From Pleurodeles waltl (lineage: Eukaryota > Chordata > Amphibia > Caudata > Salamandridae), in NCBI RefSeq assembly GCF_031143425.1, contig NC_090448.1, forward strand, positions 534,520,313 through 534,584,312: a DNA stretch of 64,000 nt. Direction: 5' to 3'. Within the stretch, counting starts at the first letter, position 1. Each line of letters begins with the position of its first letter. The notes under the pieces were generated by a model. It was not told the DNA's origin and searched no databases. It saw only the letters and a list, made by a program, of their open reading frames with translations. Of this stretch, positions 23,858-35,700 are shown piece after piece. A program made the translations under genes and the position numbers.

Positions 23858-24819
23858 ATCACTTTAAACTTTGTTTAGTGAATGTCTCCGTTTTTTTTGT
23901 AAAGATCTCATTAGCACACCTAAGTATAATTTCATTTTAACCTTTGGTTTTGTTCAGGAAATTTTGAGGGTTTAGGAAAAGTAAAGTAAAGTCTTAATAC
24001 CATACCTGACTATAACATCAATTTAACAAGTATTTTTTCAGTGCATTTATAGGTTTTTGTTATCATATTCACCCAACACCCCCCCACACCAGCCGAACCT
24101 CCCTCCAGACGGCCAACCTCCCACTGTGCACAGCCTGCGGGCAGGCCCTGCAGTAACCCCCCTTCAACCAAGCATGCATGGCACCTGTGGCCAGCCCCGC
24201 AACCAAACCACCCCACCCAGTGTCAGCCAAACCCCCACATTGTGGCCAAACCCCACTGAAGGTCAACCACCCATAGACCACCAACCTACCTTTTACTTAT
24301 TTTTTTGTTTTTTATATTTTTGCTTTGCTGCAGCCCTCAGTGGTACAGCAGCTGAAGCACCAACATTTGTACCTGCAAGACCTCACAATCTTCATCTGTT
24401 AATGCCTGCATGGTCTAGATGTACCACTGCTCCTTCGGAAGTCTTATGGTACTACACAGAAATCCAGCTGGGTGCTTAGGAGTACTTTAGGACCTGTGGA
24501 ACTAAATATTTTTAGCATTTGTTATTGTCCAAGCTTTTGTCATTGAATATGTGTCAAAGATTGTTCAAGAAGAACCACAATTATAGACATTGATTGAAAT
24601 ATTTACATTTCTAGCGTTGCTCTGAACATTTTAAGAGGCTGCAATATTTTGCGTAATCCTGCCAAGTGTATTCGGAAATGTAGGTCATAACTGTGAATAC
24701 CTATTAAATCTTTGTTGGCTTAATCCCCAACCAAAACTATTTTCATAGGCACCTATTCCAAGTCCTGGAGTCAGAGCATGACATGTTTTCAGCCTACCAA
24801 CCTGTTTTCACTTTTTCAA
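23858..24819. other. Unclassified sequence, partly C-rich (24060-24290)
   Basis: The 24060-24290 block is C-rich on this strand and carries several AACC(T/A)CCC-like motifs. It may be a repeat fragment. No gene was supported. Confidence 0.35.
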
Positions 24820-25022
24820 AATGAAGGGGCCCGCGGAGAGAGAGACGCAGTCTAGTCTCTCCGCGGGCAGTTTCGGGATAGAGGAAGTGGCGCGCAGGGC
24901 GCCCTATTGGGTAAAAGGTAAGCGGGGGCGGGTTTTAGGTTTGGTAATAAAAAGGGGGTGGAGGGTGTAGTCGGCCTCTTCACCGCACCGACTTAGCGTG
25001 GGAGGGTCGAGTTATTTTAGGA
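24820..25022 (+). repeat. Split direct repeat A1 of the Ngaro-type element
   Basis: Starts AATGAAGGGGCCCGCGG and ends GAGTTATTTTAGGA. It is near identical to A2 at 31589-31791. The start contains a hairpin, CCCGCGGAGAGA...TCTCTCCGCGGG, a feature likely recognised during replication or recombination. Confidence 0.9.
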
Positions 25023-25520
25023 GGTTGTAGGTAAGGAGTTTTGTTAGTTAGGCCATCGGTCAGGGCTGAGGGGATTTTTTCCTCGTGGCAGGCACACCGG
25101 CTCGCTGGGCTGTTGGAGTTTTCTAGGCACCGGCGGAGGGGGAGGCCGGCTTCTTGGGCATTGAGAGCACGTCGTTTGGACGGGGGAAGCGGCTCCTTTG
25201 GGCATAATAAAAAAAAAATAATTTTAAAAAAATAAGAAGAAGAGGAAATATTTAATCTCCGAGAACCGTCACAGGAATCGGAGAAGGCCAGCCCCGCTTA
25301 ACATATTTTTGTGTAGCACGCAGAGCCGCGCGCTTGCAGGAGGCGGCCCCCGGGGGTTTTCTAAAGTGCACAACATCATTGGGAGACGCGGCACTAAACA
25401 GCAGGCACAGGCCTTGCTGCCGCGGAGACGCCCACCCTCCCCCCCTGCGCACGGGCCCCCCCCCCGGGGCAGTTAAGGAACGCCAGGCCACAGTTAAGGG
25501 CCCTTCGGGAAAAAAAAATG

Positions 25521-25545
25521 CTTTTTTTTTTTTTTTTTTTTTTTT
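25521..25545 (+). repeat. Poly-T run of 25 in the Ngaro-type leader
   Basis: Uninterrupted T run immediately before the gag region, preceded by an A run at 25510-25518. Its length is prone to assembly error. Confidence 0.9.
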
Positions 25546-25740
25546 CTCTTAAGAACTTTCATAAAGTCTGGGCGGAATTTTAATAGACAGCTGGACACCG
25601 CCCCAAGGCAGGGAACAGCACAGGTTACACCCAGTGAGGGTGCCAGATAGTTTGTGGCACAACAAGGTGCTAAAAAAAAGGGAAAAAAAAGGGAAACCTC
25701 TGAGAATTATATTAGAGACACATAAGCAGACAATAAGCCC

Positions 25741-28700
25741 ATGGTAGCTACAACAACCGAGGTCTCGGCCCTCAACATGGCCACCGGCCATGACGCGGAG
25801 GCAGTAAGGGCCGCACTACGTGTTTTAGGTGAAGCAGGCAGGGCGGATTTACTGAGACCTGGGGTCCTAGACCAGGCCTGGGTGGGGATGACACGCCCCA
25901 GCAGGGCTGCATCGGGCTGGGTGGCTGCCGCAATAGCGGCGTGCGAGTCTCAGGACTCTGATAGGGAGAGGGATGGCGATTGCGCAGCAAGTTCTTCACG
26001 GGACCCAGAGCCCGCTGATGTTTGGAGGGGAGACACAGGCCACCCAGGTCGCAGCGACAGCCAGCTCGCTAACAGGGGGGGACCCAGCAAGCAGCGGGGG
26101 ACACACGGCGGTGGAGGCCGGGGACGACAGGCATAGCAAGGATGCAGAGCAACCCACACAGGGGCCCACTGGGGATTTCGCCCCTTTAGATTTGTCATAC
26201 CACAGGGGGGAGGGCCCCAGCTCTGGGTTTTTTGGGGCGCCCGTAAAGAAAAGAGGCAAATATGCCGGAAGACACAGGGGAGGGCCAGGAAGGGCCAAGG
26301 CAGCGCCACGCCAGGCCAGGGGAGGGAAAGTCAAGGCAGTACAGGAAGCAGGTACCGGGGGGGACCGGAGCCCACACAGGCAGGGGGCCTGGGACCAGGC
26401 AGAGACGTGGGATTTAGAGGCCAGAATAAGGGAACAGCGCAAGGCAGTGGCAGAAACAGAGGCCAGGTGGGCGCAGCTCTGCAAGGACAGGGACGAGGCA
26501 CAGGCCCGCAGTGAGACAACCACAAAACCCAGAGAGGCCAAGGGGCAGGCGGGGTCACAGCAACCAGGGCAGGGAAGTGGAACCTGGGTATGGGTGCCAC
26601 AGGCAAGGGGAGAACAGCGACAAGAGGCTCTAGCGGCCGAAGGGGCAGTAGGCGCGGTGAAACCCGGTGACGCAGACGGTCACGGGGGCAGAAGGGTAGC
26701 AATGTCAACGGCAGAGGTTGGCAAGAGACGGAACACGCCGACTGGGCGCAATACGGCCCAAACGCGTTGGCACGAAGTTCTGGAGGGGTCTGCGGCGGCC
26801 TTCTCCACACCGAGGGATCACGGACACCGTCCCGATGACACGCGTCATGCGGGTTTGGAAGCAAGTGCGAGTACATCAACTAATACTAGAGATTTCGGCC
26901 AGCGCAAAGGCCAATGGGAAGGAGATGATGAACTTGAACTGGACTATGAGGAGGAAGGGGACGAATGGGAGGATGGCGAAATACGTGATTGGGAGGTGAA
27001 CACGGTAACAAAAGGGGGCGGGCGAGGGCGCAAGAGCGGCGCAACCTCTTCGTGCTCTGTTTTACAGGTGGCAGCTCCGCTGGAATGCCCCACGGGTGGT
27101 CGGCAAGTTACGCCGCGCGGCAGAAGCCTAAAAAGAATACCGAGGAGTCTGGGAGACAACGCTGGAGGTAAGAATTGGTGGTCAGTGTGGGTCGAAGGGA
27201 GCGGGATAATAAAGGAGGCTAACACAAGAAGGTCCATTGGGGTAGGAGACGGGTCAGTTTTAGAGAAGGCAGATGATAGCGACATTCAGAGGACGGTTGA
27301 GAACAAAGATAAAGAAGGCACCGCCACGAGTGGTACGGCCACAACGGGGAAGGCGGATACGGGAGAAAAGACGGTAGACGACAAGGAAGGGGGAGGTCAC
27401 AGGAAGAGACTGCCGTACATGGGTTTAGCCATGCCACTAGGTTCACATGTGGCCGAAAAAACGAAAAACAAAATATGGAAACACGAATATGTAGATGTGT
27501 TTAAACTGTTACATAGGGACATACAGGCAAAAGAGGGGTCCAAAGAGGAAGAATGGGAACTAGCACATAGGCCTCGGGTGCCGATAACAATGGATAACTG
27601 GACATCAGCCTTTTTGATATTCGCCAGTATATACTTTGAGAAATACCCGGACAGTGCCATTGCACTTTTTAAATACATGTATATAATTAGGAAGGCCCAA
27701 ATGCATTTTGGAGGGTTCGCATGGCTCAGTTACGATGAAGAATTCAGGGCCCGGGTGAGCGTCAATCCGGAGAAACCGTGGGGTGACGTGGACCCCGAAT
27801 TGTGGATGCAATGGATGGCATCGGCGCAGACAGCGGCGTCCACTCACACTGCGAGTGGCCTGCCAGTGACGTACAAGCCCTTTCAAGCTCGCCCCGCCCA
27901 GGGAGGGGCGGGCAATACCACTAAGACAACAGGGACAACGGCAGGGGCTTGTTGGAACTTTAACAAAGGTTTTTGTTCCAGGGCACAATGCAGGTTCAAG
28001 CACAACTGCTCCAAGTGCGGGGCCGTCATCCAGTCACCCAATGTTTCTCCTTGTCCAGCCCAGCTGAACAGTGGAGGGCTGCTAGAGGGAGAGGGGGGCA
28101 TGGCACTCCTGCGCCAAAAGGGGCCTACACCAGTTAGACTGGAATTCCTGTTACCATGGTTGCATAGATACCCAGACATGGATAAAGCGCGTCTACTCGA
28201 ATGGGGTTTTAGAGAAGGTTTTAGAATAGGTTACCAAGGCTCTCGGCAACAGAGATGGGCTGACAATTTGCGGTCAGCCAAAGAACGCCCGCAGATAGTG
28301 CATGACAAATTGGCAAAAGAGGTAGCGTTAGGCAGAATAGCAGGCCTATTCTCCGGGTGGCCAAGTGACACCCTGATGATATCCCCCTTGGGAGTGGTAC
28401 CCAAGAAAGCACAAGGGGAATTCCGGTTGATTCATCATTTGTCTTGGCCGGAAGGGACGTCTGTCAACGATTTTATTGCCCAAGAGGACTCTAAAGTAAT
28501 TTACGCGTCAGTCGATGATGCGATAAAGTTAGTTTTAAAATGTGGCAGGATGGCGGAATTGGCAAAATGCGACATTCAATCAGCTTTTAGACTGCTCCCT
28601 ATTCATCCAGCAGATTTTGACCTCTTGGGCATGCAGCTGGACGGCAACATATACGTGGACAGGGTGCTGCCCATGGGCTGCTCGATATCATGTGCTCTGT

Positions 28701-29188
28701 TCGAGACTTTCAGCACCTTTTTACAATGGGTCTTTGTAAGAGTGAGTGGACATAGGTGGGTGACGCATTACCTAGATGATTTTCTATTTGTGGGGCCAGC
28801 GGCATCTGGGGCGTGTGGGCGGGCTCTGGACGCTTTCCAGAAGCTGACACAACAGGCAGGTGTGCCTTTGGCTCCAGAAAAAAACAGAAGGCCCGTGCCG
28901 ATTCTAACCTTTTTGGGCATTGAACTGGATACGAAAGAATTGGTCGCCATGTTGCCAGCGGCAAAAGTGGGTGAAATGCTAGATTGCCTGGCGGAGGTGC
29001 GCACTTTGCGCAAGATGGACCTGAGAGTGGCTCAGAGGCTATTAGGCTACCTTAATTTTGCGTGCAGAGTAGTTAGGGGAGGTAGAACTTTTTGTAGGCG
29101 TTTGGGACTTTCCATGTCAGGTGCTGTACTTACGCACCACAGGATAAGAGTATCATTGACGTTACGAGAAGACATTAGAGTATGGTAG
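25741..29188 (+). pseudogene. Gag and reverse transcriptase of the Ngaro-type element
   Basis: ATG at 25741 opens a gag N-terminus in one frame (VRAALRVLGEAGRADLL region). The frame must change between about 25930 and 25990 into the long frame that starts at 25973 and runs 1,071 codons. That frame holds basic and acidic low-complexity gag, a CCCH zinc finger (C-x7-C-x4-C-x3-H, near residue 659 of the frame), then a reverse transcriptase with LGVVPKK..GEFRLIHHLS, the palm motif CDIQSAFRLLP, the YLDD active site near residue 933, and TFLGIELDT. Gag and RT are in one continuous frame. It ends at TAG (29186-29188), which is in frame with RNase H and replaces a position where the domain should continue. 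The element reverse transcribes its own RNA. Confidence 0.88.
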
Positions 29189-29654
29189 ATCTTTCTGAGA
29201 CATTTCAATGGAGTGCCGATGTCTTTTGGGGAGTCGGACACGGTATGGCAAGTACACATTTTTTCAGACGCAGCAGGAGCATCAGGTTTTGGTTTGTATT
29301 GGGACGGGAGGTGGTGTGCGGAGACATGGCCGGCATCTTGGATGGAGCAAGGGAGAAGCATTGCGTTTTTGGAGTTTTTTTACATTGATTTTTCAGATAG
29401 ACAATATGGCAGTGGTAAAATTGGTCAATAGACAGAGAGCAAGGGACCTCAGAGTTTTGCGCTTGTTGCGCCAGTTCATGTTGTTATGCCTGTCTTTGAA
29501 TGTTATTTTTAAAGCTGCACATATACCGGGGATTTACAACGAGATTGCAGACTCACTATCTCGTTCACAGTGGCAGCGTTTCCGCGAATTGGCACCTGGA
29601 GCGGATCAGAACAAGACTGTGGTCCCGGCAGACATCTGGGAATGGGGGGCATGA
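29189..29654 (+). pseudogene. RNase H domain of the Ngaro-type element, frameshifted
   Basis: Directly after the in-frame TAG the same frame reads VHIFSDAAGASGFGLYWDG, the first catalytic region of a DIRS-type RNase H. Near 29370-29400, in T-rich sequence, the frame changes and some residues are missing. The second half (FQIDNMAVVKLVN, then HIPGIYNEIADSLSR) continues in another frame to a stop at 29652-29654. The domain degrades the RNA strand of the hybrid. As it stands, RNase H cannot be made as one protein. Confidence 0.8.
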
Positions 29655-29673
29655 TGATCACGGGCTGGTGGAG

Positions 29674-30540
29674 ATGTCATTAGCAGTATCCATGCGGCGT
29701 AATTACAGAATGGCATGGTTGGAGTTTCAATCTTTTGAACAATTTTGGGGCAATTTCTGGGCTCAAAGCCTGCCAATGCTTGAAGCCAGGACTAGACGTT
29801 TCGTGCTGTTTCTGATCGGGGAGGGTTTATCTCCAGCTACAATTGGGGGGAAACTGGCTGGTGTGTCTTTTTATGGCAAATTGTTTTTCGGTTATGACCC
29901 AGCGCGCAATGATTTATTGGGTAAAATGCTGAGGGGATGGAGCAAGGTTAGAGCGAGCGGAGACAAGCCAGCAAGGGAACCCATTACGTTCGAAATGTTG
30001 GTAGAGATGGTACAGGTGCTACCTGTTTGTTGTAGGGATGAATACGAGGTGAGTTTATTTGAGCTATGTATGTTGTGGATGTTTTTTGGTGCATTTAAAG
30101 TATCAGAGTTGTTGGGGGTGGGGAAAGAAATCGGGGTAAGGAGAAAAGAGGTATGCGTGCATAGAGACAGGTTGGGGATATGGCTAAGACGGTCAAAAAC
30201 TGACCAGCTGGGGAAAGGCAAGTCGATATGGTTGAAAAAAGGGGGTGTGGATTTAGCTTGTCCGGTGGAGGAATGGGTAATTTTCAAAGATAGATGGCCA
30301 GGGGCAGGTGAAACAGGGGTTTTCATACATGCGTCAGGGAAGAAACTAACGAGTTACCAACTTTTACAAGTTATGAGGATGGCCCTAGGAAGGATAGGGC
30401 GGTGCGCAGGTGACTACGGAACGCACTCATTTAGGATTGGCGCGGCAACGGATGCGGCACACTTGGGATGGGATTGGGCTAAGATCAAGGCCATAGGGAG
30501 ATGGAAGTCTAGGTGCTGTGAGAGATATGTTAGGCCTTGA
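29674..30540 (+). CDS. Tyrosine recombinase of the Ngaro-type element
   Basis: 288 codons from ATG 29674 to TGA 30538-30540. The N-terminal half is the SAM-like core-binding region. The catalytic half shows FGAFKVSELLG, RRSKTDQLGKG (the strand carrying the catalytic lysine), GTHSFRIGAAT (the H-x-x-R box) and GRWKSRCCERYVRP, which holds the nucleophilic tyrosine. In this family the first catalytic residue is normally an arginine before VSEL; here it is lysine, so activity is doubtful. It overlaps the RNase H end and precedes the hydrolase-like gene. The protein joins the circular cDNA to the genome without a target duplication. Another ATG could be the start because the frame is open upstream. 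Confidence 0.88.
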   Translation: MSLAVSMRRNYRMAWLEFQSFEQFWGNFWAQSLPMLEARTRRFVLFLIGEGLSPATIGGKLAGVSFYGKLFFGYDPARNDLLGKMLRGWSKVRASGDKPAREPITFEMLVEMVQVLPVCCRDEYEVSLFELCMLWMFFGAFKVSELLGVGKEIGVRRKEVCVHRDRLGIWLRRSKTDQLGKGKSIWLKKGGVDLACPVEEWVIFKDRWPGAGETGVFIHASGKKLTSYQLLQVMRMALGRIGRCAGDYGTHSFRIGAATDAAHLGWDWAKIKAIGRWKSRCCERYVRP

Positions 30541-30654
30541 AGAATACGGAACAGATAGAAGAGGAGAGATATGGGGGGGGGGGTTTGAGTATCCAGGCAT
30601 TTGTTACAATGTTTTTTCTTTGCAGGCTGCGTGGCTGGGCCGGAGACGGGAAAG

Positions 30655-31239
30655 ATGACGACATGGTTGGTCGGCCAATCGTTTGTTCATTGGGTGGCGA
30701 AATTTGCAGAGAAGCAAATATACGGCAGATCCTTGGGACTGCCCAGCAGAAGCCATGAAGTGCGTTGGTGGGGCAAGAGTGGTATGAGGTGGGGGAGCCT
30801 GCTTCCATTTATCACGAGTAACTTGCCTCAGTGGGGATGCCCAGATTTGTTATTGATACATCTGGGGGAGAATGATCTGATGAAGCTATCGGGGCTCACT
30901 TTGATTCAATTGATGCAGAAGGATTTGGAACTTTTAAAACAAAAACTATACGGAACATGCTTGATATGGACGGAATTTGTGCCGAGAAGGGCTTGGAGAG
31001 GGGCTATCAATCATGGATCCATAGAGCGGGCTCAGAAAAAATTTAACAGAGCTATGAGAGTTTTTTGTTGGGCCCAGGGGATCAAAGTGTTGAGACACGG
31101 GGACATAAAAGAACAAGAGCAAGTTTTGTTTCGAGACGATGGGGTTCATTTATCACAGTTGGGCAATGTGTATTATATCACAGAACTGAGACTGATGCTA
31201 GAAAGCGTATGGGGTACAAATTTGTGTACCCTGAAGTAA
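30655..31239 (+). CDS. SGNH/GDSL-hydrolase-like protein of the Ngaro-type element
   Basis: 194 codons from ATG 30655. The SGNH blocks can be followed: an early VRWWGKSGMRWG segment (block I region), LLIHLGENDL with the G-x-N-D of block III, and RDDGVHLSQLG near the C-terminus with the D-x-x-H of block V. The frame is open upstream to a TTTTTTCTTTGCAG|G splice-acceptor-like site ending at 30625, so the real start could be a spliced exon. An extra hydrolase-like gene is known in some vertebrate Ngaro elements; its substrate is not known. The classic GDS serine is not plainly present: the equivalent here is G-K-S-G. No stop or frameshift was seen. Confidence 0.8.
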   Translation: MTTWLVGQSFVHWVAKFAEKQIYGRSLGLPSRSHEVRWWGKSGMRWGSLLPFITSNLPQWGCPDLLLIHLGENDLMKLSGLTLIQLMQKDLELLKQKLYGTCLIWTEFVPRRAWRGAINHGSIERAQKKFNRAMRVFCWAQGIKVLRHGDIKEQEQVLFRDDGVHLSQLGNVYYITELRLMLESVWGTNLCTLK

Positions 31240-31279
31240 AGAGGGTGGGGCAGTGAAACGCCTCACGGGTTTCTCTGGT

Positions 31280-31588
31280 TGGCAGGAGATGGGGGAGGGT
31301 GGAGAGCCAGGTGCAGGCTTGTCCACCCTTCCAGGGAGAAAAACAAGGAATTGAAGGATCAGAGCGGGGAGGGGTAGGCTACAGGCAGGGAAGGCATGGG
31401 AGGAATAGGGGAGCATATACGGTAGGAAAATTGAAGGGAGATATTTTAAGGAGAAAATAAAGGATAGGGAATTGTTAAGTTAAAGTCTGTTTAAAGGAGA
31501 TACAGTTAAATGTTTAAGTAATGATGTTTAAAACCTGTTCTAATAAATGACCTTTTACACCAACAAGAGTGTCACGTATGTATGTCCC
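31280..31588 (+). repeat. Split direct repeat B1 of the Ngaro-type element
   Basis: 309 bp, from TGGCAGGAGATGGGGGAGGG to GTATGTATGTCCC, nearly identical to B2. Contains AATAAA-type sequences (AAAATAAAGG, CTAATAAATGACC) that may serve as polyadenylation signals. Confidence 0.9.
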
Positions 31589-31791
31589 AATGAAGGGGCC
31601 CGCGGAGAGAGAGACGCAGTCTAGTCTCTCCGCGGGCAGTTTCGGGATAGAGGAAGTGGCGCGCAGGGCGCCCTATTGGGTAAAAGGTAAGTGTGGGCGG
31701 GTTTTAGGTTAGGTAATAAAAGGGGGGTGGAGGGTGGGGTCGGCCTCTTCACCGCGCCGACTTAGCGTGGGAGGGTCGAGTTATTTTAGGA
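31589..31791 (+). repeat. Split direct repeat A2 of the Ngaro-type element
   Basis: 203 bp copy of A1, directly joined to B1. The B1-A2 junction (GTCCC|AATGAAGG) is where the circular intermediate is thought to be closed in this order of elements. Confidence 0.9.
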
Positions 31792-31905
31792 CCACCCACC
31801 CACCCAGCTTTAGGAGGGCAGAGGGACGAGAGGATAGGTAGGTAGGAAAGGGGGGTCAGGTACGGGGGGTTAATAGTCATTTAGGACAGGTGAATTTGAG
31901 AGTGA

Positions 31906-32214
31906 TGGCAGGAGATGGGGGAGGGTGGAGAGCCAGGTGCGGGCTTGTCCACCCTTCCAGGGGGAAAAACAAGGAATTGAAGGATCAGAGCGGGGAGGGG
32001 TAGGCTACAGGCAGGGAAGGCATGGGAGGAATAGGGGAGCATATACGGTAGGAAAATTGAAGGGGGATATTTTAAGGAGAAAATAAAGGATAGGGAATTG
32101 TTAAGTTAAAGTCTGTTTAAAGGAGATACAGTTAAATGTTTAAGTAATGATGTTTAAAACCTGTTCTAATAAATGACCTTTTACACCAACAAGAGTGTCA
32201 CGTATGTATGTCCC
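31906..32214 (+). repeat. Split direct repeat B2 of the Ngaro-type element
   Basis: 309 bp copy of B1 that forms the right end of the element. Flanking DNA begins at GATGTGTGAATC. Confidence 0.9.
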
Positions 32215-32476
32215 GATGTGTGAATCTGTCCACGAATCAACAAACCCAAAATGGTGGATAACCAAAAGTAATCCCAGTCCGCTACAGCCAGTTTACGATC
32301 TGAACTGAAGGTTCGGCTCTCTAAACATCAACTTTGTATACATATACATCTTCTTGCTCTGAATTTGTTGGGAATATTTTTTTTCTTCTGATATTCTTAG
32401 AGCAATGTTTTCTTCCATTGACAAAGTTCTACCACTTACCAAAAAGTAGCACTTAAATTGAAGACCAAACTTTAAG
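32215..32476. other. Unclassified flank of the Ngaro-type element
   Basis: Short AT-rich flank, no feature recognised. Confidence 0.3.
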
Positions 32477-32760
32477 GCCCTCATTATGAGTGCCCTTTTA
32501 ATGCCGCAGTGGTCGGTAGCTGATCTCTCCAGGCCCATCAGAGTTACGTGTCCCACTAGAACACCACCGATGACCTTCAGGTAAACGCATTCGCACTGTC
32601 TGGTTAAAACTCAGGGGACAGTGGGGATAACCATAGGAGTAGGAATTGGTATTGCTGATTCCCACTGAAATTTCCCATTTGCGACAGACCAATGAAGTAT
32701 CAACTTGTGATCCGCAGTATTCCCCTCCACCGCCCTCCCATCCCCCGAAGTTACAGAGCC
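32477..32760. repeat. Probable Harbinger-derived MITE fragment
   Basis: Begins GGCCCTCATTATGAGTG, close to the left terminus of H2 (GGCCCTCATTCTGACC), then GCCGCAGTGGTCGGTAG. The right end is not clear. Noncoding. Confidence 0.4.
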
Positions 32761-35700
32761 GATTTATGGCCATTTTGAATGAACCACTAAATAGAGTGAT
32801 TATGGCCATCCAGGGCTCTCTGATATTTATATTGATAATATAATTTACATACTTGAAGTGTAACTTAGTAAAGCATACACATTTATTATTTATAAGTGTC
32901 AGGTTCAAACCATGCAATTTGTTTGTAAATGGCCATATATTAGGGAAAACACAAAGGTAAAGAGACAGAAGCTAGACTTAAGAGGACGGAGTAGATATGT
33001 TATGTTATACTATACTACATTAAAATATGTAATGTTGGAGAGCTTATAAATACAGCTAATATCCTTTCTGAGCTTCTTGGCGCTAAATTGCCTAAACAAA
33101 CTGCAGAACCACAATCCTTTCGGCGCAGTATGCTTACTGTAAGCGTGGGAGGCTAACTAGGTGCGAGCATTCAATTAATTATATTGAAGCACACCCTACG
33201 TAATGTATCGTTCAGAAATAAACTTTTTAAAAATCTTCCAAAATATTCTTGCTTAAGAATAGCTTAGATTTACTAATCTAGAAACATCCTACAGATTTTC
33301 AAAGCAAGAAATAATTTATGATTAACTCATTTAGCCATTCTTGTAAAGGCATTTAAAGCATTTAAATGTAATAAATAATGTTGCCCTGGTTTCCATAGTT
33401 TCTTTTTAAGTATTAGTGCCGGTAGAAACAGGAAGCCATTCGTCTTTATTCTCTTTAGGTCCCACCCACACACTCCAGCTGTCAATGTGCATGAAGAGGA
33501 CAAGGATTTGCATACATAAAGCAGCCTATACATTTAATATTCTTTGTCAAAACATTTTTGGCAACTAATTTAGCATAACCCCAGCATAACACAAATGGTG
33601 TCAAAATCACACCGAAACTATAAACAAAAAACATTTTTCTGTAGGAAAGTTTTAAACACCAGTAAACTGTTACATTGTACCTCTTAAAGTAGACGATATA
33701 GCAGAGACATTTTTATTTTGTTCATTTAATTGGTGCACAAGTACATTTCAAAATCTAACTCTTTTTTCCTAGGGAAAGCTTTTAATTCCATAGAAGAATA
33801 TGAATCATGTTCATTAGAAAATATGGCAATTCGTTAATTATCTTGTGAGCACATGAAATACTTGTGACATACATAATAAATGTATCTCTTTTCCATTGTT
33901 GCTACTGAACCACAATATGAGTTGTTATTTAAAAGCCCTTGAGAGTAAACACACACCGTCCAGGAACTTCTAACTAAAATTCTTCAATATTCCAATATCA
34001 GCTAGTTTAGTGATCCTACTTCAGCCCACCCCTGCCAGGACGCATCCGGGATGTCAACCTTACAATACATACATCGCCTCCAGGATCCACTTCCAGCTTT
34101 TAAATCACACCCTGCGCCTCCCACTCCCCTCCCTCTGTAGTGAATCCTATTGAGCTTGAATGGGAATGAGGAGTTTAGCTTATCCTTCTGGCTTGCAGGC
34201 CTGTGCCCCCATCACCCAGTGACTTTTAACCTACTTAGCTTTCTCTGTTTTACCACATTTATTTAATTATTTCTTCCAAGATTGCTGCTATGTTTATAGT
34301 TAGGAAGATGTTTTAGTTTCACGCTATCATTCCCGCTCTGTAAAGGTGTCACTATAAAGGAGATACTTAGGTATTCACATTATGTTCTTTCCCACTTTCG
34401 AGTGACAGTAATATGATGTACCTGTTCAGGGAATTGTTTATATAATTGCCGCCCCAAGCATGCCTTCTTATCTATTGTTTGGGAACATACCTGCATCAGG
34501 GGTCCTACAAGATCTGTATAAACACATCTCACACAGACAAGATTATCAGACGGATTCCTACCAGATGCCATCAATGCTATCTATGGTACACGTCACCTTG
34601 ATGCAGACCCAGCCTTTGTGTCACCAAGGAGTCTGATCTAGAGACCTCATTCCAAGATATCAAGGGTTGTGGGGCCCATTTAATGGACATGGTAGGGGTA
34701 GATTAACACACCTTGCTTTCTTTAGGTTAGAGATCATGCTAGGGTATTAGGGTTTATTTCACACTTGTTTTGTATCTCATGTTATTGCACGATGGTGGGG
34801 ATCTTTGTATTCATGACTCTCATTTTTACAATTCTGTTTCTTACATTGTTAACCTAATCGGTGCAGCCCATGCTATTTACAGTAGACTGTAGTCTTGTTA
34901 ATAAAATCTATTGAAAACTTTTCTACATCTCCAAAACAACCCTCAGATGTCGCACTCTTGAGTCCATGCGTAAAGGCTCCACAAATCACCTTTAACTGTT
35001 TGGGATTTTGGTGAGGTACTGTTTGTGAGCCGGGAGATTTGGGCTGACAGTTGCGACTTGTTGTAGGATTGGCCTAGTCACCTACAGACAAGTGCTGTCA
35101 TCCCTAAACCAGCAGTCTTGCCTAGAGCAAAAGTCAAGCTACGACACCCCCACCCTTCCAGAAGGCAACCTAACATTATGTGCCTCCTGGAATAGTAAAC
35201 CTTAACCACACAGTTAGTCAAATTATTCCACAAGAGACAATAAAACACAACAAGTCACACTGACGTCCTTGCCACAGCCGGCACTCGCTTCCATCTTATG
35301 AATGTGGGTGAGTGGAGCATAAACTAGGTAGTGCTTTACTCAGCTGAGGGACTTTGTGGCCTTCCTCCTTCTGCCCATGCTTGTGCCCTCCGACGTTTTG
35401 GGCCAGGAACATGGAAGCATGCCTTCTGCTTCTGACTTGTGTCAGCTGACATGACAAAGCTCATGAAGGGAGGGTGGATCCAGCTGGTGTTGGTTCAGGT
35501 AGCCCAATGCAAACGCAGGGCTGCCTGTAATTCCCTGCACAGTGTTTCTACATTCGACCAATGATGATTGAGCATTTATTATATCAAGACTATGGAACAC
35601 TCACAAAATCTTCCTTTCATAATGGCTTCTCATTCCAGTCCTGGATGATTCCCAATACGTTGCTTATGTTTTGTTTGTAACTATAGCCCAAACCCCCCTG

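Larger units (their letters stand above)
24820..32214 (+). mobile_element. Ngaro-type (DIRS order) tyrosine-recombinase retrotransposon
   Basis: The ends are split direct repeats arranged A1 (24820-25022), coding region, B1 (31280-31588), A2 (31589-31791), 114-bp spacer, B2 (31906-32214). Both A copies are 203 bp and both B copies 309 bp, nearly identical. That A-B-A-B layout, a tyrosine recombinase in place of an integrase, no visible target duplication and no adenine-methyltransferase domain fit Ngaro rather than DIRS1. Coding order is gag with CCCH zinc finger, reverse transcriptase, RNase H, tyrosine recombinase, SGNH-hydrolase-like protein. The near identity of the repeats suggests a fairly recent insertion, although the polyprotein has a frameshift, a stop and a gap. 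Confidence 0.9.

Noticed and set aside
25973..26879. Minus-strand open frames of 120-180 codons opposite the gag region
   Set aside because: They are shadows of the GC-rich gag frame on the plus strand, which connects directly to reverse transcriptase.
32498..32917. A 139-codon minus-strand frame
   Set aside because: No recognisable domain. It overlaps a Harbinger-like MITE fragment and AT-rich DNA, so chance is the better explanation.
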